DNA of 32,626 nucleotides from Pseudomonadales bacterium. GTDB lineage: Bacteria > Pseudomonadota > Gammaproteobacteria > Pseudomonadales > Alcanivoracaceae. Positions 14,779 through 23,342 of the stretch are shown in pieces. Numbering within the stretch: the stretch's first letter is position 1; the number at the start of each line of letters is the position of its first letter. The stretch is from positions 1 to 32,626 of the forward strand of contig JAKSCQ010000252.1 in assembly GCA_022360555.1 (NCBI GenBank). The letters are read 5' to 3'. Under the pieces are notes generated by a model. That model saw only the letters and a list, made by a program, of their open reading frames with translations. It had not been told where the DNA came from and searched no databases. A program made the translations under genes and the position numbers.

Positions 14779-14861
14779 GTACAGTTTGCTGCATAGAAAG
14801 CAGTACAGATTTGTAACAACCCCATCTGTACCGCTTCAATTTCCACTTTTTATATCTGTAT
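14779..14861. promoter_or_regulatory. Operator boxes between mocR-like gene and lysE
   Basis: Four hexamers of the same word: GTACAG at 14779-14784 and 14803-14808, CTGTAC at 14826-14831, and CTGTAT at 14856-14861. The middle two form an inverted repeat extended to GTACAGAT/ATCTGTAC. Centre distances are 24, 23 and 30 bp. Repeated boxes in a divergent spacer are the usual target of MocR-type regulators. The boxes lie over and just upstream of the likely starts of both genes. Confidence 0.65.
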
Positions 14862-14918
14862 TGCACAACCCTGTCCACCTAGTCTGGTGAACCAGCTTCA
14901 GATCAAAGGATAATTGTC

Positions 14919-15632
14919 ATGTCGACGGAACAACTGGTGGCCCTTATCGGTTTTGTCACCGTCATGACCGGTACCCCCGGCCCCAACAATCTGATGCTCA
15001 TGGCCTCCGGCGCCAACGCCGGCTTTCGCCGCTCCCTGCCCCATATTCTGGGCATCGCCATCGGTTGCCAGGTGATTCTGCTGTGCGTGGCCCTGGGGCT
15101 CGGCCAGTTGCTCACCCGCTTCCCGCAGGCAGTCACCGTCCTGCGCGTGGGCGGGGCGCTGTACCTGCTTTACCTGGCCTGGCAACTGGTTCGCACCCGC
15201 AACCTGAACAGCGACCGCTACAACGCCAAGCCCCTCACCTTTATGCAGGCGGCCCTGTTCCAGTGGGTCAATCCCAAGGCCTGGATGATGATTCTCACCG
15301 GGGTGGCCACCTTCACCCAGCCCCAGGACTTCACCCTCAGTGTCGCCATTGTCGCCATTGTCGCCGGGGCCTTTCTGATCGTTGGGCTGCCGCTGATCAG
15401 TAGCTGGAACCTGTTCGGCGCCGCCCTGAAGAACTGGCTGCAAAAAGGGCAACGACTGCGCGGCTTCAACCGGGCCATGGCCGTGCTGCTGGTGGCGTCC
15501 CTGTACCCCACCTTCGGTATCCAGCCCAGCCTGGCCAGCGAAACCGACGGCCAGGCACAACCGGAACAACAGGAAAAACCGGAACCGCCGCCGAAGCGGG
15601 AACCGCTTAACTGGTGGATGAGTGTGTTGTAG
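14919..15632 (+). CDS. LysE/RhtB-family amino acid exporter
   Basis: 237 residues with about six transmembrane helices. The N-terminal family motif GTPGPNNLMLMASGANAGFRRSLPHILGI is clear, as is the central FQWVNPKAWMMILTG. These proteins export amino acids or derivatives across the inner membrane. The last helix ends near residue 205 (LYPTFGI), after which a charged Pro/Gln/Glu-rich tail of about 30 residues (QPEQQEKPEPPPKREP) is added, which is unusual for the family. The start has AAAGGA at good distance. Divergent from and probably regulated by the MocR-type protein. The substrate is unknown. Confidence 0.9.
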   Translation: MSTEQLVALIGFVTVMTGTPGPNNLMLMASGANAGFRRSLPHILGIAIGCQVILLCVALGLGQLLTRFPQAVTVLRVGGALYLLYLAWQLVRTRNLNSDRYNAKPLTFMQAALFQWVNPKAWMMILTGVATFTQPQDFTLSVAIVAIVAGAFLIVGLPLISSWNLFGAALKNWLQKGQRLRGFNRAMAVLLVASLYPTFGIQPSLASETDGQAQPEQQEKPEPPPKREPLNWWMSVL

Positions 15633-15637
15633 TCATT

Positions 15638-15740
15638 CAGCAGCGAGTTTCGAGTTTCGAGTTTCGAAAAGCAAAAATTATCCAGGGCTTCAGGTCGAGG
15701 GTTTTGACTTTCGCAACTCGAAACTCGTCACTCGCTTCTG
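15638..15740. repeat. Heptamer-arm inverted repeat, copy C
   Basis: It starts 6 bp after the lysE-type stop. The left arm (15638-15670) has three GAGTTTC units; the right arm (15706-15740) read in reverse has GAGTGAC, GAGTTTC and GAGTTGC. The arms align over about 33 bp with few mismatches and share CAG-AGC outer ends. The roughly 35-bp interior has a CAAAA/TTTTG inner pair and no other recognised sequence. The recC ribosome site lies 70 bp downstream. Confidence 0.8.
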
Positions 15741-15818
15741 CCCCGTTGTAGCACGGCGAGCGCTTCTCCCTTAGGCTAGACCCTTTCGCACACACTCAAT
15801 TTCGCGCAAGGAAGGTCC

Positions 15819-18800
15819 ATGCAAAACGGGCTGATGGTGCTGCATAGCAACCGTCTGGAAACCCTCACCGAACTGGTTACCGACTGGCTGCGCCAGCACC
15901 CTCTGGCACCGCTGGAAACGGAAACGTTTCTGGTGCAATCCAACGGCATGGCCCAGTGGCTGAAGTTGCAACTGGCCGATGCCCTGGGGATCAGCGCCGG
16001 TTACCAGTTCCAGATGCCCGCCCGTTTTCTGTGGAGTGCCTACCGCACGGTGCTCGGCGAGGACCAGGTGCCGCGCACCTCGCCGTTCGACAAATCCCGC
16101 TTGCTGTGGCGGCTGTACCGCTTGCTGCCCACCCTGCTGGACGATGATCACTTCGGCCCGCTGCGCCATTTTCTGGCCGATGACAATGACTGCCGCAAAC
16201 GTCATCAGCTGGCCGAGCGGCTGGCCGACCTTTACGACGCCTACCAGGTGTACCGGGCGGACTGGCTGAGCGACTGGGAAAACGGCGACGACCGGCTACG
16301 CAAGGCCCAGGACCTAAATGCCTTCGATGACTTTCCCGACAGCCAGCGCTGGCAGGCCCATCTGTGGCGGGCACTGCTGGCGGACATGGACCGCGACAAA
16401 CAGGGGCTGAGCCGCAGTGCCATTCACAACGCCTTTATCGACACCCTGAATCACGGCACGCCCCCCACCGGTTTGCCGCGCCGGCTGATCATCTTCGGCA
16501 TCAGCGCCCTGCCCCAGCAGGCCCTGGAAGCACTGGCGGCGCTAAGCCGGCACTGCCAGATACTGATGCTGGTACAGAACCCCTGCCAGCATTACTGGGC
16601 GGATATTGTCGAAGACAAGCAACTGCTGCGCCGCCAGCTCGACAACCGCAAACGCCACCTCACCGCCCTGCCGGAAAACCGGGTGAACCCATTGCTGGCG
16701 GCCTGGGGCAAACAGGGCCGCGACTTTATCGGCCTGCTGTACGATCACGACGACCCGGACAGCTACCGCAGCGCCTTCCAGAATCAGATTGACCTGTTTG
16801 AAAATCAGCACCCGCAAACCCTGCTGCAACAACTGCAACAGGACATTCTCGACCTGACGCCGTTGCCCGCCCCCGAGCAACGGCCCCCGTTGCAACCCGA
16901 TACGTCCCTGCGTTTTCGCATCGGCCACAGCGCCCAGCGGGAAGTGGAAATTCTGCAGGACGAATTGCTGGAACGCTTCAGTCAGGACCCCAGCCTGCAA
17001 CCCCGGGATGTGATCGTCATGGTCCCGGATATCGAAGCCTATGCCCCACACATTGATGCGGTGTTTGGCCGGCTGGAGCGCGACGATCCGCGCTACTTGC
17101 CCTACACCCTCAGCGATCGCAGCGCCGGCGCCGCCTCACCACTGGCCCAGGCCGTGGAGCGCCTGCTGCATCTGCCACAATGGCGCTTCACCGCCACGGA
17201 TATTCTCGACCTGCTGGATGTGCCCGCCGTTCGTGAACGCTTCGGCATCGACGAGGGCGACCTGCCGCAGCTGGCCCAGTGGATCGACCAGGCGCGCATT
17301 CGCTGGGGCCTGGACAGCCGGCAACGCCAGACCCTGGATGTGCCCGGCTTCGAACAGAACAGTTGGGCCTTCGGCCTGAAACGCATGCTGGCCGGCTACC
17401 TGATCGGCGATGGCCCGGCCTGGATGGGCATCGAACCGCTGGACGAAGTGGCCGGCCTGGGCGCAGAACTGGCCGGGCGACTGTCGCGCCTGCTCGACAC
17501 CCTGGAAACCCACTGGCAAGCCTTCCGCCAGGAAGCCACCGCCAGCCACTGGCAACAGCGCTTCACCCACCTACTCGATGACCTGTTCGCCCCTGTCAGC
17601 GAAGAAGACCAGAACCTGGACGCGGGTCTGCGCGACGCCCTCAACGACTGGCTGGCCGCCTGCCACGAAGCGGATTTCGACAGCACCCTGCCGCTCACCG
17701 TGGCCCGCCGCCCGCTGCTGGATGCCCTGAACGCCGAAAGCCTGTCGCAGCGATTCATGGCCGGGCGCATCAACGTCTGCACCCTGATGCCCATGCGCGC
17801 CATCCCCTTCCGCCATGTGTGCCTGCTGGGCATGAAGGACGGCGACTACCCGCGCCAGCAACAGCCCATGGATTTCGATCTCATGCGGCAATGGGGCAAC
17901 TATCGCCCCGGCGACCGTTCGCGCCGCGATGATGACCGCTACCTGTTTCTGGAAGCCCTGCTCAGCGCCCGCGACAGCCTTTATATCAGCTGGACCGGCC
18001 GTAACGTGCGCGACAACAGCGAGCGCCCCCCGTCGGTGCTGGTGGCGCAACTGCGCGATCACATCAACCAGCGCTGGCAAACACCCAGCGGCGAACCGGT
18101 GGCGGCTCTCACCCGCTCTCACCCGCTACAACCGTTCAGCGCCCGTTACTTTTTCCACAGCGACAACGACGACCTGACCACCTACGCCACCGAATGGCGC
18201 GCCCTGCACGACGGCCAGGCGCCAGCCCCCACCGACAATCCGCCGTTGTCACCGCTGGAAATTGACGAGCCGGTGACCTGCGCCGCCTTGGGCCGGTTTC
18301 TCAAACAGCCGGTGGCGCACTTCTTCGAGCAACGGCTCAAAGCCCGGCTCAGACAGGACCGTCAGGTGCTTGATGACAGCGAACCTTTCACCTTCGATGG
18401 CTTGCAGCGTTTCCAGCTCCAGGACCAGTTACTCAGCGAAGCCCTGCGCGCCGGGCCGGAGCACGCCAACGACGCCATGCAACGTACCCTGGACCGGCTG
18501 GCCGGCAGCGGCGACCTGCCCCTGGCACCGTTCGCCGAAGGCAGCCGTGACAGCCTGCTGATGCCCCTGGCACAACCGCTGGAGCAATACTTTGCCCTGC
18601 TCGCCCACGCCGGCGAGCTGCAACCGCAGCAGGAAATCCAGCTCAGTGCCGGGCCCTTGCAAATCGAGGACTGGCTCACCGATCTGCGCGGCTCCGCCGC
18701 CAACACCCAGCGACTGGTACTGCATACCGGCAAACTCAAGGACCGCCACGACAAGCTCACCCGCGACTGGACCCTGCACCTGGCCGCCTGTGCCGCCGGC

Positions 18801-19193
18801 CATCTGCTGACCACCCGGATACAGGGCCAGGATGGCCGCTTCACCCTGCCCGCCATCAACCGCGGCGATGCCCGGTTACTGCTCGACCAGATTGGCCAGG
18901 CCTGGCAACAGGCCCTGTGCGAACCGCTGCCCATTGCCTGCGCCACGGCGTTCGCCTGGCTGAAAGGCGAAGAAAAGGAGCGCGGCGAAAGCGACGCGCG
19001 CAAGGCCTTTAAATCCGGCTTCATGCACACCGGCGAACAGGACAAGGAACCGGCCATTGCCCGGGCCTGGGCCGACTTCGACACCCTGCTGGCGCAACGT
19101 CATGGCGAGCAGCCGGCTTTCGTATACTGGACCGAACAACTCTATGCTCCGCTCTATCAGCACGCCCAATGGAGTGAACATGGCGATGATTAA
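15819..19193 (+). CDS. recC: Exodeoxyribonuclease V subunit RecC
   Basis: 1124 residues, almost the same length as E. coli RecC (1122). RecC is the scaffold of RecBCD that splits the duplex and reads the Chi sequence through a dead helicase fold. The N terminus VLHSNRLETL...FLVQSNGMAQWLKLQLA matches the family, as do the central VMVPDIEAYAPHIDAVFG and the later RINVCTLMPMRAIPFRHVCLLGMKDGDYPR. Walker motifs are absent, as expected. AAGGAAGG lies 8 bp before the ATG. The gene precedes recB with a 381-bp gap filled by repeats rather than by ptrA, as in E. coli. No frameshift is seen. Confidence 0.96.
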   Translation: MQNGLMVLHSNRLETLTELVTDWLRQHPLAPLETETFLVQSNGMAQWLKLQLADALGISAGYQFQMPARFLWSAYRTVLGEDQVPRTSPFDKSRLLWRLYRLLPTLLDDDHFGPLRHFLADDNDCRKRHQLAERLADLYDAYQVYRADWLSDWENGDDRLRKAQDLNAFDDFPDSQRWQAHLWRALLADMDRDKQGLSRSAIHNAFIDTLNHGTPPTGLPRRLIIFGISALPQQALEALAALSRHCQILMLVQNPCQHYWADIVEDKQLLRRQLDNRKRHLTALPENRVNPLLAAWGKQGRDFIGLLYDHDDPDSYRSAFQNQIDLFENQHPQTLLQQLQQDILDLTPLPAPEQRPPLQPDTSLRFRIGHSAQREVEILQDELLERFSQDPSLQPRDVIVMVPDIEAYAPHIDAVFGRLERDDPRYLPYTLSDRSAGAASPLAQAVERLLHLPQWRFTATDILDLLDVPAVRERFGIDEGDLPQLAQWIDQARIRWGLDSRQRQTLDVPGFEQNSWAFGLKRMLAGYLIGDGPAWMGIEPLDEVAGLGAELAGRLSRLLDTLETHWQAFRQEATASHWQQRFTHLLDDLFAPVSEEDQNLDAGLRDALNDWLAACHEADFDSTLPLTVARRPLLDALNAESLSQRFMAGRINVCTLMPMRAIPFRHVCLLGMKDGDYPRQQQPMDFDLMRQWGNYRPGDRSRRDDDRYLFLEALLSARDSLYISWTGRNVRDNSERPPSVLVAQLRDHINQRWQTPSGEPVAALTRSHPLQPFSARYFFHSDNDDLTTYATEWRALHDGQAPAPTDNPPLSPLEIDEPVTCAALGRFLKQPVAHFFEQRLKARLRQDRQVLDDSEPFTFDGLQRFQLQDQLLSEALRAGPEHANDAMQRTLDRLAGSGDLPLAPFAEGSRDSLLMPLAQPLEQYFALLAHAGELQPQQEIQLSAGPLQIEDWLTDLRGSAANTQRLVLHTGKLKDRHDKLTRDWTLHLAACAAGHLLTTRIQGQDGRFTLPAINRGDARLLLDQIGQAWQQALCEPLPIACATAFAWLKGEEKERGESDARKAFKSGFMHTGEQDKEPAIARAWADFDTLLAQRHGEQPAFVYWTEQLYAPLYQHAQWSEHGDD

Positions 19194-19256
19194 ACGCCCC
19201 CTCTCCCCTGTTTTCGCAGGGTGCACTGAGCCCAAGGCGAACCGCACCGTTTATGC

Positions 19257-19428
19257 GCTACAAGCTACAAGCTGCAAGCTGCAACGCGGAAAAGTGCAAT
19301 ACCAGGCTGACAGTCCCGTAGCAGCGATTCGCTTTACTATGCCGGCACGGGTACTGAAGTTTCGGCGTTTTTTCGACAGAAAGTCAGGGCCATTTGAGCC
19401 TTCTGTGCTTACGTTGCTTCGTAGCTTC
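19257..19428. repeat. Heptamer-arm repeat, copy F (right arm degenerate)
   Basis: In the recC-recB gap, 19257-19287 holds four tandem 7-bp units of the CTACAAG/CTGCAAG type. A shorter, contracted complement (CGTTGC then GTAGCTTC, 19412-19428) lies about 130 bp on and ends where repeat G begins. The left arm is clear; the right arm is only suggestive. No gene lies between them. Possible promoter fragments such as TACTAT (19335-19340) lack a good -35. Confidence 0.5.
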
Positions 19429-19429
19429 A

Positions 19430-19565
19430 CCCTCTCCCTGTCCCTCTCCCCTCAAGGGAGAGGAGACCGCCCAGAAAGACCTGGAGTAACTTCCGTGTTC
19501 TCAGCCCTGAGGGGCGCTCTCTATTGGATCCCCTCTCCCCTTGCGGGAGAGGGACAGGGAGAGGG
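19430..19565. repeat. 34-bp inverted repeat G, right arm supplies the recB ribosome site
   Basis: The arms at 19430-19463 and 19532-19565 are inverted copies with only a few mismatches. Each arm begins or ends with CCCTCTCCC/GGGAGAGGG words, and each also folds on itself (CCTCTCCC/GGGAGAGG with a 5-base loop). CCCTCTCC-type repeats of this kind are common in proteobacterial intergenic spaces. The right arm ends in GGGAGAGGGG, directly before GGCATTGC and the recB ATG, so the purine-rich ribosome site of recB is part of the repeat and could be masked by either fold. Confidence 0.8.
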
Positions 19566-19574
19566 GGGCATTGC

Positions 19575-22500
19575 ATGACCGATACTCGTCCGCTCCCCAT
19601 TACCTTCCCCCTGCACGGCACCCGGCTGATCGAAGCCAGTGCCGGCACCGGCAAGACCTTTACCCTGGCCGCCCTGTATCTGCGTCTGGTGCTGGGGCAT
19701 GGCGGCGACAACGCCTTCCACCGGCCGCTGTTGCCTCCGGAAATTCTGGTGGTGACCTTTACCGAAGCGGCCACGGAAGAACTGCGCGAACGGATCCGCG
19801 ACCGGCTGGCCGATGCCGCCCGCATCTTTGCCGATGCCAGCGCCACCGCCGACGACCCGGTACTGGCGCAACTGCTGGACGATTACGCCGACCCGGAGGC
19901 CCGCCAGCAATGTGCCCAACGCCTGGATGCCGCCGCCCAGTGGATGGACGAGGCCGCCATCTACACCATTCACGGTTTCTGCAACCGCATGTTGAAACAA
20001 CATGCCTTTGATTCCGGCAGCCTGTTCAGCCTGGAGCTTCAGGAAGACGCCAGCGAAGAGCGGCAACAGGCGGCGCGGGACTACTGGCGCACCCTCATTG
20101 CCGATTTCCCGGTCAGCGCCGCCAACGCCCTGCAAAGTGAAAACCTGGGCAACCCGGATGCCCTGCTCCACGAAGCCAGACCGCTACTGGGGCTCAAGGA
20201 AGCCGACCCGGATGTCCTGCCGCAAACCGTGCAGCACTGGCTGACACAGACCGGCCCGCAGGCGGACAGGGAACAGAGCGCACGCCAGACCCTGGCCCGG
20301 GAATGGCCGGACTTTCTGGAATGGCTGCGCGCGGCGCTCGACAACAAGTGGCTCAACGGCAACAGCTACCGGGCCACCAGCGTCCCCGGCATGGTGCAGA
20401 CGCTGCAACGTTTCGCCAACGGCGAACGGCTACCCGACAAGGCCTACGACACCCTGGCAAAGTTTTCCCGCGAAGGCATGAAGTTCACCAAAAAAGGCGA
20501 GCCCCATCGTCCGGACTTTGCCTTTTGCCAGGCGCTGGACACCGTCATGGAAGGCCGCGCCACGACCCGACTGCCGCGCACCGACCTGCTCGCCCACGCC
20601 GCCGCCTGGATCGACCGGCGCGTGGACCAGATGCGTCGGCAGAGCGCCACCATGGGCTTCGATGACATGCTCAGCCGCCTGCACGATGCGCTCCAGGGCA
20701 GCAACGGCGAGCGCCTGGCGCAGGTCATCCGCGACCAGTTTCCGGTGGCCCTGATCGACGAATTCCAGGACACCGATCCCACCCAGTACGGCATTTTCTC
20801 CGCCCTGTATGAAAACCGGGAAGGCACCGGCTGGTTCATGATCGGCGACCCCAAACAGGCCATCTACGCCTTCCGCGGCGCCGATGTCTTCACCTACCTG
20901 AAAGCCCGCCGCGCCACCGAAGGCAACCACTACACCCTGGACAAAAATTTCCGCAGCGCCAGCGCCATGGTGGAGGCAGTGAACCACCTGTTCACCTACA
21001 GCCAGAACACCTTCGGCGATGTGTTCATGATGGACAACGCCATTCCCTTTGAAACGGTCACCGCCAACGGGCGCAAGGACGTATTGCTGGTCGACAACCA
21101 GGAAACCGCCGGCATTACCCTGTGGGTGGATGAGCAGGAAAAACCGGTCAGCGCCGGGCAGTATCGCGACCAGCAGGCCGAACGCTGTGCCAGCGAAATC
21201 GCCCACCTTCTCAACGGGGCCGAACAGGGCGTCACCGGTTTTCGAAAAGCGGAGGCCTTCCGCCCCTTGCACCCCAACGATATTGCCATCCTGGTGCGCG
21301 ACCGCACCGAGGCCAAAGCCATTCGTGATGCGCTGATGGCGCGCAAGGTGCGCAGTGTCTATCTATCCGATCAGGATTCCGTGTTCGCCCAGCCGCAGGC
21401 GCTGGACCTGCTGCTGATCCTGCATGCGGTGGCCAGTCCGGATTCCGATACCCGGGTGCGTAGCGCCCTGGCCTGTGCGGTGCTGGATCAGTCCTGGGCG
21501 GAACTGGATGCGCTCAACCAGGACGAAGTGCGCTGGGAAGACACCGTGGAGCGCTTCCATCACTACCGGCACCAATGGCAAAGACAGGGCGTACTGCCCA
21601 TGCTGCGCAGCCTGCTGATGGACTTTCATGTCCCCGCCCGGCTCAGCCAGAGCCTGGATGGCGAGCGCGCCCTGACCAACCTGCTGCACCTGGCCGAACT
21701 GCTGCAACAGGCCGCCACCCAACTGGATGGCGAACAGGCCCTGATCCGTTACCTGGAAGACCGGGTGGAAGACGGCGGCGGCAGCAGCAAGGACAGCATT
21801 CTGCGCCTGGAAAGCGACGACGACCGCGTGAAAGTGATCACCATCCACAAGTCCAAGGGCCTGGAATACCCGCTGGTCTACCTGCCGTTCATTTGCAGCT
21901 TCCGCCCGGCGGACAAGAGCAAGCCGCCACTGCGCTACCACGAGAATGACCACCTCAACGTGTCCCTGGAACCGGACGAACAGGCGGAAGCCAAGGCAGA
22001 CCATGAGCGGCTGGCCGAAGACATGCGCCTGCTCTACGTGGCACTGACCCGCGCCTGCCATACCTGCACCCTGGGCCTGGCGCCCTATATCAAGGGACGC
22101 GGCCAACAGAACCAGCTGGAAAAAAGTGCCATTGGCCGCTTGCTGTTCGGCAGCGGCGTGGCCAACGACGGCCTGATGTCAGCCTTGCAGCCCATCGCCA
22201 GTGCCACCGTCTGCGTGGTCGCCGCCCCGACGGGCAGCGACGAGATCTACCAGCCCAGGGCCCGCACCCTGACCCTGCGCGACCCGCAAATCCCATCCGC
22301 CCGCCAGCGACAACCCTGGTGGATTGCCAGTTACAGCGCCCTCAAACACGTGCAGGAAACCCTGGCCCCGGCGGACCCGCGGGGCGACCAACTGGCCGAA
22401 CATCAGGACGACACCGTGGCGCAAGAAGTGGCGCCCTTACCCGGCACCATCCACGCCTTCCCGCGCGGCGCGGCCCCCGGCACCCTGCTGCACGACTTTC

Positions 22501-23168
22501 TTGAGCAGGCCGCCAACCAGCGGTTCGATCAGGCCCTGGCCGAGCCCGACGACGTTGAGAACACCCTGGCAGACAAACTCCTGGCCAGAAACTGGGAGGA
22601 TCATCTCGACGTCATCCGCCTGTGGTGGAAACAGGCACTCAGCACCGCCCTGCCCGTTGCCGGTGACCGCATTGCCCTGAAGAAACTGCAGACCTATGTG
22701 CCGGAAATGGAATTCGTGTTCCCGGCGCATCAGGTGAGTGTGGCAGCCATGGATACATTGATCCGGGAGCACATCCACCCGCAGCAGACGCGCCCCAGGC
22801 TGGAAGCGGATACCCTCAACGGTATGCTCAAGGGCTTTATCGATCTGGTGTTCGAACACCACGGCAAATATTACGTGCTCGACTACAAATCCAACTGGCT
22901 GGGCGTGGATGACAACGCCTATACCACCGAAGCCATGACCCAGGCGGTGCTGGAAAAACGCTACGAGGTGCAATACGTGCTCTACCTGCTGGCCCTGCAC
23001 CGCCTGCTGAAAAACCGCCTGCCGGATTACGATCCGGAGCAACACCTGGGCGGCGCAGTTTATGTGTTCCTGCGTGGCCTGCAGGGGCCGGCGGCGGGTA
23101 CCGTGTTTGACCGGCCGGAGACTGCGCTGATTGAAAGGCTGGATGCCATGTTCGGGGGTGAGGAATGA
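19575..23168 (+). CDS. recB: Exodeoxyribonuclease V subunit RecB (helicase-nuclease)
   Basis: 1197 residues from the ATG at 19575 (E. coli RecB has 1180). It is the 3'-5' helicase and the only nuclease of RecBCD. The N terminus LIEASAGTGKTFTLAALYLR is the Walker A region, followed by VVTFTEAATEELRERI. IDEFQDTDPTQYGIF is Walker B, and GDPKQAIYAFRGAD, VKVITIHKSKGLEYPL and LLYVALTRA are SF1 helicase motifs. The C-terminal nuclease keeps GFIDLVF and LDYKSNWLG near residues 1088-1108, with the catalytic Asp, Asp and Lys. The frame extends 17 codons upstream through repeat G, but homology begins after the chosen start, and the purine-rich site fits it. Confidence 0.96.
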   Translation: MTDTRPLPITFPLHGTRLIEASAGTGKTFTLAALYLRLVLGHGGDNAFHRPLLPPEILVVTFTEAATEELRERIRDRLADAARIFADASATADDPVLAQLLDDYADPEARQQCAQRLDAAAQWMDEAAIYTIHGFCNRMLKQHAFDSGSLFSLELQEDASEERQQAARDYWRTLIADFPVSAANALQSENLGNPDALLHEARPLLGLKEADPDVLPQTVQHWLTQTGPQADREQSARQTLAREWPDFLEWLRAALDNKWLNGNSYRATSVPGMVQTLQRFANGERLPDKAYDTLAKFSREGMKFTKKGEPHRPDFAFCQALDTVMEGRATTRLPRTDLLAHAAAWIDRRVDQMRRQSATMGFDDMLSRLHDALQGSNGERLAQVIRDQFPVALIDEFQDTDPTQYGIFSALYENREGTGWFMIGDPKQAIYAFRGADVFTYLKARRATEGNHYTLDKNFRSASAMVEAVNHLFTYSQNTFGDVFMMDNAIPFETVTANGRKDVLLVDNQETAGITLWVDEQEKPVSAGQYRDQQAERCASEIAHLLNGAEQGVTGFRKAEAFRPLHPNDIAILVRDRTEAKAIRDALMARKVRSVYLSDQDSVFAQPQALDLLLILHAVASPDSDTRVRSALACAVLDQSWAELDALNQDEVRWEDTVERFHHYRHQWQRQGVLPMLRSLLMDFHVPARLSQSLDGERALTNLLHLAELLQQAATQLDGEQALIRYLEDRVEDGGGSSKDSILRLESDDDRVKVITIHKSKGLEYPLVYLPFICSFRPADKSKPPLRYHENDHLNVSLEPDEQAEAKADHERLAEDMRLLYVALTRACHTCTLGLAPYIKGRGQQNQLEKSAIGRLLFGSGVANDGLMSALQPIASATVCVVAAPTGSDEIYQPRARTLTLRDPQIPSARQRQPWWIASYSALKHVQETLAPADPRGDQLAEHQDDTVAQEVAPLPGTIHAFPRGAAPGTLLHDFLEQAANQRFDQALAEPDDVENTLADKLLARNWEDHLDVIRLWWKQALSTALPVAGDRIALKKLQTYVPEMEFVFPAHQVSVAAMDTLIREHIHPQQTRPRLEADTLNGMLKGFIDLVFEHHGKYYVLDYKSNWLGVDDNAYTTEAMTQAVLEKRYEVQYVLYLLALHRLLKNRLPDYDPEQHLGGAVYVFLRGLQGPAAGTVFDRPETALIERLDAMFGGEE

Positions 23169-23330
23169 GTTGCCAGTTTCAAGTAGCAAGTGGCAAAACA
23201 CGGGATAGCTCATCCGTAACGGGAGTGCTGTGCCCGCGCACCCCGCCAGGCGAAACGCGGAGTAGAACCGATTGCTTCCCCCCCTTCCTTCCCCGCGTTG
23301 CCACTTGCGACTTGCCACTTGCCACTCCCC
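23167..23330. repeat. Heptamer-arm inverted repeat, copy E, between recB and recD
   Basis: The left arm (23167-23203) begins inside the recB stop codon; the right arm (23291-23330) ends one base before the recD ribosome site GGAGGG. Each arm has four 7-bp units, AAGTGGC, AAGTAGC or AAGTCGC in type, and pairing continues into a CACGGG/CCCCGCG block. The interior of about 90 bp contains a GGGAT...ATCCG pair and GC-rich stretches, with no gene. A stable fold here would separate the two subunit genes and place the recD ribosome site at the base of the stem. Confidence 0.8.
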
Positions 23331-23342
23331 GGAGGGCTTTCC

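Noticed and set aside
19194..19574. A ptrA remnant between recC and recB, as in E. coli
   Set aside because: The gap is only 381 bp, made of repeat sequence, and shows no protease-like frame.
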